Below, in pieces: positions 11,650 through 23,336 of a stretch of 64,000 nt of DNA; the first letter of the stretch is position 1; each line of letters begins with the position of its first letter. The DNA is from Cordilura impudica (Eukaryota > Arthropoda > Insecta > Diptera > Scathophagidae), in the NCBI GenBank assembly GCA_963682025.1, contig OY821521.1, forward strand, positions 119,637,520-119,701,519, written 5' to 3'. The notes under the pieces are model-generated. The model was not told the origin of the DNA. It saw only the letters and a list, made by a program, of their open reading frames with translations, and ran no database searches. The translations under genes and the position numbers were made by a program.

Positions 11650-13497
11650 CTAAGGTGTTGGTTCCAAGGAAACGTTCCAGTTAGACCTTAATGACGGCTG
11701 TGGAACTGTTTTGCGTCTTAGTTTCAATATTTGTTTTATTAGTAGGATGATGATCAGTGTTACAATTAGTGCTAGTCCCACATAGCTGATGGTCAAACTG
11801 TGCACCTTATGATTTAGTGCTGTTGCCGGTAAATTTTGTAGTTGAGCCTTTACTTCCGCTTGCAACCGGCTTATGTTGTCAATAGTCGAAAAGTATGGTA
11901 GGGGTTGGGTTAGCCTGTCCACATTCTGTAGTAGATGGGAGAACGATATCCCAACGATATTATATGATTGCTGTAAAATTGAGGTGATTGTTTGGGGACC
12001 GTATATGGTGGTCCCTTCGCTTTTCATTGTGCATCCCGCTGGGAGCGTAAGGAAGCCGGTGCCTTCCAAAAACTGAGAGAAACTTTCTCCATTGCATACT
12101 GTGCTTAGTTTAAGTTTTTGTTGAGTTGAGATTAGCCACTGATTCCTTTTGTAGAGTTGATACCATACGTTATTGCTGGCGATTAATTCTATATTGCAAC
12201 TCGTGTCAGATTCATTATTAAATAAATGTATTTCACAGCGACAGACTGGAGAACCTTTGTAGTATGTAAGTTGAATGCTCGGCATCATCCATAGGGAAAT
12301 ATTCGTCTCGATGAGCGTTGAGAGCCATCGTTTTAGATGCCGGTAGGATAGCTACTAACGAATTATTTATTGGCTGTGGTACTGGCGTAATATAAAATAA
12401 CACATATTCATTTTGATGTGCTAGTGGGATGAGCAAAGTGCAGATGATGTGCTGGTTCGAAATTGCTGCATGAGCTGTTACTATACCATATAAATGGATG
12501 ATATCTGTGATTGGGAGGGTCAGATCTGCAGGAAGATTCGCCTTTATGTTATCAACTTCGGACGAAAACTGTCGCGGTGTTAACAGAATAGGGCTTATTC
12601 GACCATGATAAGTGTCAGCTAACAAGTTGATCATGGATGCGTGCATTTTTTGCAAATTATCAGCAATGGTAAGTAATTGGACGCTCAGAGACAAGATGAT
12701 CTGTGATCGAGGTTATTATCATTGTTTGTGAGGTTCATTAGACTATTGATTTTGAAATTGAGTTTTTCGAAGTTAGTTTGTGTACGGTTTTCAGATTGCT
12801 TCATCGAGTTGAATCGAGAAACGACGTTTGATTCCGCAGAAGGCTGTGCAAGTAGGCTTCATTAGTTTTTATACGGTTAATGGTTGCGGTCATTTCTTCT
12901 GCATACTTTGAGTCAAGGATGCCAAATAAAGAATTAGAGACATTTCCAACGATATCTATCGCTCCTCGTTTTCTTCTTCGTGCTAGACCTTCTAGACCGG
13001 CCTCCATCTCATTCTGGAGATTTTGAAAATGGGTTAGTAATCCGTCGCATTGATTGGTGAGGGATTGATGATTGCAGGCCTTTTTCATGGCAGAGGTCCC
13101 ATTGATTAAAAGCTGCAATTCTGTATGGAAGGGTGCCAGTTCAAAATAAATGAGAAGTTTCCACTCTGCAATGATTGGTTTAACGTGACCGATATTTTCA
13201 AAATGCAGGCCAGGATTGCTAGTGATCTTCGTGTAAACAACTGGTTGGCATACGACTAATGGAAATAATAGTGCTAGGAGCACCAGCATGGTTGTTGCAG
13301 TTAAGGTGCTACGTTTCGGGGTTGGTGTACCTTCATTTTCACCGTTAGGTAAACTGCTTCTTTTAAGTATTGAGTTGGGAGGTATTGCTTCATTGTCAGC
13401 TGTCGTTATTGGTACTTCCAGAGGAAGAGGAGCTAGTAGGTGCATTGCTCGCTTAATGATGCCATTAGACGTTTTGACATCCGCTGTTCTGACGGCG
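11650..13497 (-). pseudogene. env-like region of element D (F-type fusion glycoprotein), broken
   Basis: A hydrophobic signal peptide (MLVLLALLFPLVVC) starts at ATG 13287-13289. A furin-type site RRRKR followed by GAIDIVGN lies at about 12966-12981, as in insect errantivirus Env and F proteins. The C-terminal part (11650-12288) has a transmembrane segment (YVGLALIVTLIIILLIKQI) followed by a short basic tail. N-glycosylation sequons are present (NGT, NVS, NQT). Upstream, the frame runs in from the pol C-terminus, so env appears fused to the pol reading as in roo. Frameshifts near 13497, 12800 and 12290 break it. In intact elements this protein would span the membrane and might mediate cell entry. 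Confidence 0.8.
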
Positions 13498-16400
13498 CGT
13501 CTGCACCGGGGTATGTATTGATTACCTTTCCGAGACGCCACGTCATGACCGGTGAGTTATCCTTTATGATAACTATGGTCCCTGATTGCAGATTTTGAGC
13601 CTTAGTTTGCCACTTGTTACGCTGTTGGAGTTCATTGAGGTATTCCTGTGACCATCGGTTCCAAAATTGATGTTTTATTCGCGATACTAATTCCCACCGT
13701 TTGGCAAGTGTTTTTGACGTTGATTGTGCAGTTGCATCAACTTGTGCCGTGAGAGGTTCACCAATCAGGAAATGGCCAGGCGTGAGTGCAGCTTCGTCAT
13801 TAGGATTACTCGACAATGGTGCGATTGGTCTTGAATTGAGGATCGCTTCAACCTCTATGATCATGGTTTCCATTTCCTCATAAGTCAGAGTCGCATTTGC
13901 CATTTCCTTCACCAGTAATCTTTTGGAGGCTTTGACTGCAGCTTCCCACAGTCCACAAAATGCGGGGCTCGAGGAGGAATAAAATGGAAAGTAATGCTTT
14001 TGTTGGCGCATTCTTGTTGGATTTTTTCTTGAGCTGATGTAGCGAACAAGGCAGTTGACAACTCTTCTAATTAATTCCGAGCTCCCACAAAATTGGTTGC
14101 ATTGTTGCAATAAAGATGCTGACAGTGGCCCCTACAACTTATAAATCTCTTAAGCGCCCCAATGAAGGCATCGGTTATAAGGTCCGTCACTAGTTCTAGA
14201 TGGACTGCCTTTGTAGAAAAGCAGCAAAACACAGCAATGTACGCCTTTTGGGGTCGTTTTCCTCTGGTTTTAAAGTGAACCCAGATAGGGCCACAGTAGT
14301 CAACTCCCTCATTAATGAAGGGTCTTGCTGGCGTAACTCTTCTCTCCGGTAAATTTCCCATGATTTGGTGAAGAAGTTTTGGTCTCGATCCTGCACATTG
14401 GACACATTTATGAACAGTTTCCCGAGCCATGCGTTTGCCTTTGATGGGCCAAAAGCGTTGTCTTACGGTTGCAAGAAGTGCGCTAGGACCGCAATGTTTA
14501 TTTTCCCTATGTATTGACTCAAAGATCAGTCTGCTGATTGTATCGTTGTAGGGCAGCAACATTGGATGTTTGGCATTAAAAGATAACGCGGATGCTTCTA
14601 ATTTGCCTCCAACTCGTAGAATATTATGTTCATCAAGAAATGGTGATAAGCTTTTAATTTGACTTGATGCCTTAAGGTCTTTTTGTCCTTGTAATTGCTT
14701 AACATCTTCTGTGAACGCAGACTGTTGGATAATTTGAATGATGATGGCAAGCGCGTCGTGAAGTTCAATAGGGGTCAGAGTTCGCTGGGTTTGTCGCTCT
14801 GCCTTAATAGTTTTTGTGTTTTTGATAAACCTTAGAATGTATCCCATAATTCGTTGAAGCGTTTTCCATGAATTTCTGTGATTTATGTTGTGCAGAAAAG
14901 TTTCACTATTAACTGCCACTAGTGAGTTGTAAGGGTTTTGCTTCTGTTCAGTGATTGTTATGTCAGAGCTTAAATAAAAAGTGGGAGGCCAATGTTTTTC
15001 GTCTCCATGAAGAATGGCTCATACATCCAGTGAGGTGTATGCTGTAATTGTCGTGGATCTAATCCTCTGGATAATATATCTCCTGGGTTATCTTTTGAAC
15101 CCACATGCCGCCATTGCTCAGGTGATGTGCTTTATTGAATTGAAGCTATTCGATTTGCCTCAAATGTATGAAATGAAGATGATCTTGAATGTATCCATGC
15201 TGACTATTTTCGAATCGGACCAGTAGAATGTTGGCGTTGTACTCATGTCCAGATCGAGTTTAACCTTTGCTGCCCAGTTGGCACCCATCTGGGCAGCGCA
15301 TAATTCCAACCTTGGGAGCGTTTGCTGTTTAAGAGGAGCTATATGAGATTTCGCACATAGCAGGTATACGATGACTGTTTTATTTGGTAGAAATGTTCTA
15401 ACGTATATTGCGGCTCCATACGCCTTTTCGGAGGCATCTGTAAAAACATGAAGTTGTGTCTTGCTAGGAATACCTCCCTTATAGACATGCCGATGCACTT
15501 GAAAGTTTTCAAGTTCACTTAGATTATTTCGGAAATTTCGCCAGCGTGAATCAAATTCTGATGGCGCAGCCTCGTCCCATGACAGATTTAAGGTCCATTG
15601 TTCTTGAACAAACATTTTTGCTCGGACGACTACTGGGGACAGTAGCCCGAGTGGGTCAAAAATGCGTGCTAAATCCGACGTGACTGTCCTTTTAGTCACA
15701 GCCTTAATTGGTTGTATGTTAACCTTGATTTTAAGATCACCTTTGGGTAGCCACACTAATCCTAGCGTTGTTGTACAATCCGTTTCTTCTTTGGAAAAGT
15801 CTAGATCGACTTCTTGATCATCATTGGGAATGTTGCGGAGCAGTTGGGTGTGATTGGCGCACCACTTCCTTAAATGGAACCCATACTTAGCCATGACATG
15901 TTGTAGTTCGCGTTGAGTTTCGAGGGCGGTGTTCAAACTATCGGCTTCACCTAATCCGTCATCGACATAAAAATTTCTTTCCAGAAAGCTGGCTGCTAAA
16001 AGAAATTGAACCTTATTGTCATGGCTTATCTCCTTCAAGCATTTGATTGCCAAATATGGCGCTGACCTAGTGCCATATGTCACTGTGTTTAATTGAAAAT
16101 AACTGATGGGTTCAGAAACTTCATTTCGCGACAGGATTATCTGGAACTGTTGGTCTTTGGGGTGGATCAATATTTGGCGGTACATTTTTTCTATGTCTGT
16201 AGTGAAGACGAAACGCGGCATCCGAAATCGTAAGAGAACCGTAAACAGATCGTTTTGTAGTGGTGGCCCGGTGTGCAGAATATCATTCAATGATTTTCCT
16301 GACGCTGTTTTCGCTGAAGCATCGAATACCACCCTAAGTTTAGTGGTGCTGCTTTCAGGTCGTAACACGCAGTGGTGAGGGATAAAGTATTTATGCCCTT

Positions 16401-16549
16401 TTACATCGTCTATTTGGATTTTCGACATGTGCCCCATTGCTTCATAGTCCTTCATAAATTGCACATACTGATCTTTTAGTGAAGGGTCTTTCAATAATCT
16501 GCGTTCTAATGAGAGAAATCGGCTGAACGCAATACTATGTGAAGCTCCT
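13433..16549 (-). pseudogene. pol of element D, part 2: RT, RNase H, integrase
   Basis: The main open stretch (15160-16494) carries BEL-type RT motifs: LRVVFDASAKT, TTDIEKMYRQI, then the active site FYVDDGLGEAD. RNase H follows with VFTDASEKAYGAAIY and TLPRLELCAAQ. A frameshift lies near 15160. The integrase runs through 14919-13433: zinc finger around HCGPSALLATVRQRFWP and HKCVQC, first catalytic Asp in VDYCGPIWVH, the Glu motif in LWEAAVKASK, and the C-terminal BEL domain ALTPGHFLIGEPL. The second catalytic position reads NNATNFVG where SDN is usual, so the Asp appears lost. Another frameshift lies near 14100. Confidence 0.88.
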
Positions 16550-16912
16550 TATAGCAAAACAAGATAGTTTTTTAGTTTAAATGGTATTTATTATTATTAT
16601 TTCAGCTCTACCTAGGAGCTAAATTATTAATGATTAATGGTAAATTATTAATGGTTAATTGATTATAAAATGTTCTTCTTTATATACATATTTTCAACTT
16701 ATATTAGCAACAATGTGTTACCTGCACTTGGGTCAGCATAAACATAAGTGTGCCAGCGTAACAACATACAATAACAATATACGCAGTCATACAATGTTTT
16801 GCAAATGCAGTGGTCAACAATATTGATATTTGTTATTTCCGCATTTTCAAATATTGTACGCTATGCAGTGTGGGTATTATACAGCACACTACGAAAGTCG
16901 TGTTACGCTACA
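16550..16912 (-). repeat. 3' LTR of element B
   Basis: 363 bp, matching 22964-23332. The polypurine tract AAAAAAGGAAGG (minus strand) lies immediately upstream at 16913-16924, confirming this as the 3' copy. Confidence 0.92.
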
Positions 16913-17028
16913 CCTTCCTTTTTTATAAGAATGTTCATATAACATTTTGTTCTATGGACATTCTTTTATTATTTGTACTGTTTTATTTTATTTACAAATA
17001 TAGATTTAAAGAAAAGAATGCATATTGT

Positions 17029-20000
17029 TTATTTAATATTGTATAACTTAAGTCTATTCTTATGAACTATTTGTTCTTTATTTGTTTTCTTATCAACTAT
17101 GGTTACATTATTTCTGAAATCTATTTTCTTAATTTTATATGGCCCTTTATATGCCATCTCTAACTTATGTCCTGCATCATTTCTTACCAAGACTAAATCT
17201 CCTATTTTAAAATTGTAATCTAATTTTGTTTTATCATAGTTAATTTTTTGTTTTATTTTATTTATGTCTAATAGTTTTTTAACTCTATCTATTGCTACTT
17301 CTAATCTAAATTTAATTTCCTTAGCATAATTATCTATATTATAAAGTGGTGCAACTCTATCTACTTCACTAAATTGTCTAAAATTGTTTGGAATTTTTCC
17401 AAAAATAAGTTCATAAGGGCAATAATCATGTACTGTAGATGGTGTAGTGTTAAAACAGTACGTGAAATATTTGAGCCATTCATCCCAGTCGTCTTTATCT
17501 ACTGATATGTAGTTTCGTACGTATTCGTTAAAAGTCCGGTGACTTCTTTCTATCGTACCTAGTGTCTGGTGATGATATGCTGTCGATGTGCGTTTATCTA
17601 CCTTCAATAGGTTGCAAAGCTCTGTCAGTATAGAGTTCTTGTATTCTGTGCCCATATCCGAAATGAACGTCTTCATTGGACCGTATATAAGCACAAAATT
17701 TTCAAATATCGCTTTTGCGATCGTCTTAGCTGATTTATCTTTTATTGGTATTGTTACCAAGTATTTAGTTAAGTCACATATCATTGTGACTGCATATTCA
17801 TTTCCATAAATTTACTTTGGAAATGGTCCAATTGTATCTACGTACACCGTATCAAAAGCCCTATTTGGTGTCTCCGTTATTGTCATTGGACTTTTTATAT
17901 GTTTCTCCGTTTTAGCCAATTGACATTTATGGCATGTTTTCACATATTTGGCAATGTCTTTTGTCATATTTTTCCAGTAATAGTATCTCCTGATCTTCTC
18001 AGTGGTTCTATATATCCCACAATGTCCTCCTTCTATGGGATCATCATGGTAATAGCGCTATTCTGATTTCATTCAGTGTTTTATTGCCCATATTCTCAAA
18101 TTCACTTATCGAGACAAATTCGAAAATCTTCTCATGTGGTGAAATTTGAATCTTGTTAATATTTAGTTTACAGGCTATTCGTTCTAGCCTAGGGAAAAAT
18201 TGTCCTAAGTCAATAATCCCTTTAGTAAACAAATCATCTATTCTTATGCTAGCATATATGGATTTGCCCTTTTTGATGTAACTTCTGTTGGGTAAAATCT
18301 TTAATTTATAATATCTTTTGACGTCTATATTATTCAATGGTATATATACCTTGGGCTTATTATTATTATTGATATTTTGCTGATTTACTACTGGTTTACT
18401 AATTTTCTCTTCCTTAGTCATCGATCTTGTCGTGACCCTTAAAACGGATGAAATCTTGTCGTTAATATCCTTTAAGTCATTTATTGTAATGCGCGACAGT
18501 GCGTCGGCAACATAATTATCTTTACCCCTGAGATATTCTATTGTGAAATCATATTCCTCCAGATCGAGTCTCATTCTCGTTAGCTTAGAACTTGGATTTT
18601 TCATGGAGAACAGGTATGAAAGTGGTCTATGGTCTGTTCGGACCAAAAAATGTTTTCCATATATATATGGTCTGAAATATGTGACAGCCCAGTGTATGGC
18701 AGTTAATTCCTGTTCAATGGTCGATTTGTTGCTTTCGCCTTTAGTGAAAGTTTTAGATGCATAGGCCACAGGTAGGTGTCTACCTTGATGTTCCTGTGTT
18801 AAAACTGCACCGCAAGCATGCTTACTAGCATCTGTTGTTATGCAAAATTCCTTCGTAAAGTCTGGGTACTGAAGCAATGTTGGGCTCATTAATGCCTTCT
18901 TTAAGTATTTAAACGCGCACTCACAATCTTTTGTCCACTGAAATGGTATTCCCTTTTTGGATAGCCTTGTAAGGTGTCTGGAATATTCAGAGAAGTTTCT
19001 AATAAATCGTCGGTAATAGTTGCAAAACGGCGTCCGTAGGCGTCGGGTAATTTTCTATCACCGAATATTTACTATCATCCGGTAATATTCCTCTATCAGT
19101 ACATTTGTGGCCAAGGTAGGTTACCTCTCTCACAAGGAATGAACATTTTTGGGGGTGTAGTTTAAGATTGTGTTTACGGCAAAGATCAAATACATCCTTC
19201 AAATTTGAAAGCATATGTTTTTCAGAACATCCCAATACAACCAAGTCATCCATATATAGGAATGCTTGATTCGGCTTCAGACCACTGAAGGCTAATGTCA
19301 TCATTCTTTGGAATGAATTCGGTGCTATTTTTAAGCCATATGGTAGTCTAGTAAATCTGTATGAACCATTGTTTGTTGAAAATGACGTCAAGTCTCTAGA
19401 GTTCTTTTCCAAACCAATTTGATGAAACCCGGACATCAAGTCCAAACAAGAAAAATATTTTGCTCTACCTAGTTGGTCTAGAATATCGTCTATTCTAGGC
19501 AACGTGAATTTATCTGATATTAGTTTTTTATTTATCTGCCTATAATCTATCACCAAGCGCCATCTTTTTCATCTGTTCCGGGAAGTGATTTCTTTGGTAC
19601 CAACAGAATTGGGCTATTGTATTCCGAAAATGATGGTTCGATTATCTTGTCATCTATTAGTTTTTCAACCTGTTTGTTTATTTCCTCCTTATGAGATTCT
19701 GGTATGCGATAATTTTTAATATACGTTGGTTGATTATCTTTTACTCTCAGTTTTTGTTCATAGAAATTGTTGGTAGTAATTGTTTCAGTCCCTAAGCCAA
19801 AAATATCATTGTATTCTAAACAAAGCTTAGTTAAAATTGGTTTGAACTGTTCAGGAAAGTTTCCCTTCAAAAGGTCCAAAACTTCAGATTTTCTTTGGCT
19901 ATTTTTATGTGGTTTTTGTTTTACTATTTCATAGTCAGACATTTTCTCGGTTTTTATGTTATTTTGCCTAATTGTTACTATTTTATGTGTGGTATTTAAA

Positions 20001-20617
20001 AAACGAACCAATGCGTTATTTGATTTTACCAGTGTATTTGGTACAAAGACACCTGGTACGATTTCTTGATTTGGTATTAGTACATCGTCTTCAAGCTCCG
20101 GAAACCTGATTTGACGAATCACTTCTGACCTTGGTGGGAGTGTTATTCCATTGAAGCGGTTCGTAAGTGGAATTTCAATTACATGCGACAGATTGGGTGG
20201 TCGTAGTACGAGGTAATCATGGTTCCCATTGAAATCTAGTAAACATTTATACTTCTTAAAAAAATCCATTCCCAGGATACCGTCGCAAGGTATTGGAAAA
20301 TTATTTTGCACTACTTGGAAATCATGTGGTATCAAAAAACCTCTAAACTTTAGGTCAATAAATACATTACCTATTGAACGAATTTTACCCTGTCCTATTC
20401 CACTCAATGTGGTTGTTCTGTTTCTGTTAATTTGTGTTTGATAAAAATGTTTAGTTTTTATAACCGAAATGTCTGCTCCTGTATCTACCAACAGTGTTAC
20501 CGTGTTGTTCGTGTCGTTAATTTTTATATTAACATAAAAACTTAAGCTGAGGTTAAGGTTGTATATGTAGTTGGTATTGTTATTATGATATATCTCAGAG
20601 GATTTTAGCAGTTTTCC
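17029..20617 (-). pseudogene. pol of element B, frameshifted
   Basis: The protease VDTGADISVIK opens the 19550-20491 stretch. RT follows: LPRIDDILDQLG, FLYMDDLVVLG (about 19250). RNase H (18044-18889) has ITTDASKHACGAVL and TIEQELTAIHW. The integrase core (17029-17784) has DMGTEYKNS and HHQTLGTIERSHRTF. Three breaks separate these stretches: near 19553, between 18889 and 18999, and between 17784 and 18044. Element C encodes the same protein as one intact 1223-residue ORF. Expression would depend on the frameshift signal at 20594-20617. Confidence 0.9.
20594..20617 (-). promoter_or_regulatory. Probable -1 frameshift signal at gag-pol junction, element B
   Basis: On the minus strand gag ends TCG GAA AAC TGC TAA, while the pol frame (-1) reads through the same bases. 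The heptamer GGAAAAC (20611-20617) is followed after exactly 9 nt by CCTCTGAG (20594-20601). Element C has the same heptamer, the same 9-nt spacing and the same octamer with different sequence between. The heptamer departs from strict X-XXY-YYZ in its first triplet, as some retroviral sites do. Confidence 0.6.
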
Positions 20618-21735
20618 GAATCATTTTCATGTGACTCTGCTGCTCTGACATAATTTCTGTTACGTCTGCGGTTCTGATTTTGTTGAACCCTGTTGTGAAT
20701 AGGTTTTTGTTGGGGTCTGCCGTTGTTACTGTTATTACTATTATTGCGTGGGTAATTGTACCTTCCACGATATTGTCTGTAGTTATTATTTCGGTTAAAC
20801 TTCTGCCCGAAATACAATACGGCATTTTGTTGCCCTGTTGCTTCAGTGCAACTGTTTATGAATTTGCCAACGGCCTCATTCATGTTACTGAATTGGCCTG
20901 CTTCCATGATAAGTTTAACTTTATCGATGGTGCAATTTTTGGTTAGTGCCTTTACTGCAACCTGTGTTGAATATTTACATGCCAATTCGCAAGGCAAACC
21001 ATCTGATAAATAGGCATTTTCTAATGACTTCGTTAAATTCTCTATTTCACTGCAATAGTTATTGGCAGTTTTATTGTTTTGTCGGGTATTCATTATTTTT
21101 GCTGTCAATACCTCAACCGACTCGCCCTTTACTGAGTTTTTTAGTTTATGTATTATCTCAGTAATGGTTTGTTCATTACCTATTAAATTTCTTGCACTTC
21201 CCTTTAACTTTGTTTTTATTAAAGAGACTGCGATAGATTCGTGGTCACCTTTGATGGATTCTATTAACTGTAACGAGTCTATAAAGGAACGTAAATTTTC
21301 TGGTTTTCCATCAAATTCTATGATCAGCTTTGATGCTGTGTTCAGAAAGTCAACGACTGTTTGTGTCATTTTTACTTCTGTACTTTCCAAAGAGGTTCCA
21401 ATATTCTCTGAATTTTCAGTTTCTACTAAGAATTTTACCTCTTCGTGTAGTGTATCTGGTAATTTTACTTTAACACCCTTCTTATATGATATAATTAGGA
21501 TTCTAGTCTTGACATCTAAGAAAAAACTTTCAGCAGCTGTCCTATGTGGTGTCGTGAGTCTGTTATAATTTGCATTTAGCAAAACCCTGATTTGTTCTAA
21601 CTTTTCGCATAAGATTCTAATATGTTTTATTATTGTTTCCTCTTTTGTGCTTCTATCTATATTTAAACATTTATAAGATTTGTCGAACTCCTCTTTGATT
21701 AGTCTCACCTTCTGAATTATTTCTTGCCAATCCAT
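20605..21735 (-). CDS. gag of element B
   Basis: A 376-residue ORF starting MDWQEIIQKVRLIKEEFDKS. It is similar along its length to the 429-residue gag of element C (shared VDFLNTASKLI/FVDTASKFI, IAVSLIKTKLKG, NMNEAVGKFI/SLNQAVQKFI). The C-terminus is rich in Arg and Asn (RNNNYRQYRGRYNYPRNN) and replaces the CCHC zinc knuckle, as in the mdg1/412 group. It should form the capsid and bind RNA. It starts 11 nt after the stop of the small membrane ORF and overlaps the pol frame at its end. Confidence 0.88.
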   Translation of the reverse strand: MDWQEIIQKVRLIKEEFDKSYKCLNIDRSTKEETIIKHIRILCEKLEQIRVLLNANYNRLTTPHRTAAESFFLDVKTRILIISYKKGVKVKLPDTLHEEVKFLVETENSENIGTSLESTEVKMTQTVVDFLNTASKLIIEFDGKPENLRSFIDSLQLIESIKGDHESIAVSLIKTKLKGSARNLIGNEQTITEIIHKLKNSVKGESVEVLTAKIMNTRQNNKTANNYCSEIENLTKSLENAYLSDGLPCELACKYSTQVAVKALTKNCTIDKVKLIMEAGQFSNMNEAVGKFINSCTEATGQQNAVLYFGQKFNRNNNYRQYRGRYNYPRNNSNNSNNGRPQQKPIHNRVQQNQNRRRNRNYVRAAESHENDSENC

Positions 21736-21746
21736 GGGAAAATTAT

Positions 21747-21965
21747 TTAAATTTTGTTTAAGTCATTGGCTCTGCTCAAATATTTCTTTTTTAATTTCTT
21801 GGTGTTTAAGGCATAAATATGTAATGCAAAATTTAAGCTAATCAGTACGGTTATTATTAGTAAACAACACTCAATTAATTTTAGGTCGATTGAGTCTTCT
21901 TTTATTTCTACTTCATTAATAACATTTGCATTGGGATTCTCTATTTTTGATTGACGACCTCCCAT
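21747..21965 (-). CDS. Small putative myristoylated membrane protein, element B
   Basis: A 72-residue ORF immediately upstream of gag. It begins MGGRQSK, which fits the N-myristoylation pattern (Gly2, Ser6). Then comes PNANVINEVEI, a hydrophobic segment (LIECCLLIITVLISLNFALHIYAL without a break is trimmed here to its core LLIITVLISLNFALHIY), and a basic tail ending DLNKI. A homologue with the same parts lies at 37340-37558 in element C, so selection for the protein is likely. The function is unknown. Membrane targeting of assembling particles is one possibility, by inference only. Confidence 0.75.
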   Translation of the reverse strand: MGGRQSKIENPNANVINEVEIKEDSIDLKLIECCLLIITVLISLNFALHIYALNTKKLKKKYLSRANDLNKI

Positions 21966-22453
21966 TTTCCTTCGCTATCTATTTTGTATTTTTTTCTATT
22001 ATTTATTTCTATTAAATATTTTTCTGACTGCCTCAATAATTTAACCGAATCTTATATCTTGCTAATTATATATCTTCCCTAGTAATTCATTATTTTTATC
22101 AATAGCTTATACTATTTTACATGCATCAGTTTTATTTATGTATATATTTAATTTATAAAATATAAAATATTTCATTCTAATTTAATATCTGTTGTTTTTT
22201 TTTTTTTTTTTTCAACAGCATAATTACCATAGTGGTTTTGTTTCTATATATATAATAGCATCAAGATTAAATATAACCTTTTCAAAAAAAAAATTAGATT
22301 AATTGAACTGCATTCCTTACAAATTACTGTTTTTATTTTCTATTTCAAAAATTTTTTTTTTTATTTATTTATTTATTTGTTTGCCAAGAGCGGTTAACGC
22401 TTTCTGGCCTACGGGTGCATAACAGGATGCTCCACTTTTTTTTTTTTGTAAAA

Positions 22454-22719
22454 CTAGGATGAACTACCTGTTCGCTGTTTTATTAGATGATCAATATCAT
22501 CAATTTTCGCCCAGAGTCTCGTAGCCTGGTCCCACGGTGGTGGTGTTTCGTTGAGGATTCTTAATAGAATTGCCTTTTCTCTTCTAAGTCTGGCGACGTA
22601 GCCGCCTCTCCTCTTTTTTTCGTCACCAGTGGTATTTTGACTTGTTCTTCCTTTGTTTTCTGCTGGCCCGTCCTTCTTCTGTATTCTTCTATAGTGATCG
22701 GTTTTGGCCCTTCCGCCAT
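22454..22719 (-). pseudogene. RGG/coiled-coil leader ORF of element B, frameshifted
   Basis: ATG 22717-22719 opens MAEGPKPITIEEYRRR, matching GPKKLTISEYRKR in the 165-residue ORF of element C. A frame change in the A7 run near 22615 leads into KKRRGGYVARLRREKAILL, matching the KNKRGGIIKRMRGESKNL region of the same ORF. The C-terminus is a predicted helix or coiled coil ending DHLIKQRTGSSS. A longer open stretch reaches 22807 but has no ATG. The role is unknown; the basic RGG region suggests RNA binding. Confidence 0.6.
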
Positions 22720-22948
22720 TGATTTTGCAATCTCCACTGTCTTTAGGCCAGACAGTATCTTCCTTCAACGCAGCTGATGGATCGTTGTGGCTGATCCACC
22801 AGGACAATATTATTATGCGATTTTTTTTTTTTTTTTATTATTTTCAGGATTGCTCAATTTGAGAGCATAATCCTTGTATTATATATATATATTTTTTTTT
22901 CGTAATATATATATATTTTTTTTTTTTACAATGCTCATCTAAGGAGCA

Positions 22949-22963
22949 CTGGCAGGATCGCCA
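22949..22963 (-). other. Primer-binding site of element B
   Basis: On the minus strand TGGCGATCCTGCCAG directly follows the 5' LTR. Element C has the same 15 nt in the same place, and the two diverge immediately after. The TGG start matches a tRNA CCA end. I did not identify the tRNA with certainty. Confidence 0.75.
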
Positions 22964-23332
22964 TATAGCAAAACAAGATAGTTTTTTAGTTTAAATGGTA
23001 TTTATTATTATTATTATTTCAGCTCTATCTAGGAGCTAAATTATTAATGATTAATGCTAAATTATTAATGGTTAATTGATTATAAAATGTTCTTCTTTAT
23101 ATACATATTTTCAACCTATATTAACAACAATGTGTTACCTGCACTTGGGTCAGCATAAACATAAGTGTGCCAGCGTAACAACAACATACAATAACAATAT
23201 ACGCAGTCATACAATGTTTTGCAAATGCAGTGGTCAACAATATTGATATTTGTTATTTCCGCATTTTCAAATATTGTACGCTATGCAGTGTGGGTATTAT
23301 ACAGCACACTACGAAAGTCGTGTTACGCTACA
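22964..23332 (-). repeat. 5' LTR of element B
   Basis: 369 bp, ending against the primer-binding site at 22963. It differs from the 3' LTR by one extra ATT, one extra AAC and about four substitutions, roughly 1 percent divergence counted by eye. Confidence 0.92.
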
Positions 23333-23336
23333 TCCT

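Larger units (their letters stand above)
16550..23332 (-). mobile_element. Element B: mdg1/412-clade Ty3/gypsy retrotransposon
   Basis: LTRs at 22964-23332 (5') and 16550-16912 (3') enclose leader ORFs, gag and pol on the minus strand. The element interrupts element D and is flanked by TCCT at 16546-16549 and 23333-23336. The LTRs start TGTAGCG and end TATA. They differ by about four substitutions and two 3-bp indels, so the insertion is fairly recent. The pol sequence is mdg1/412-like and gag lacks CCHC knuckles. pol is broken, so the element is not autonomous. Confidence 0.92.
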
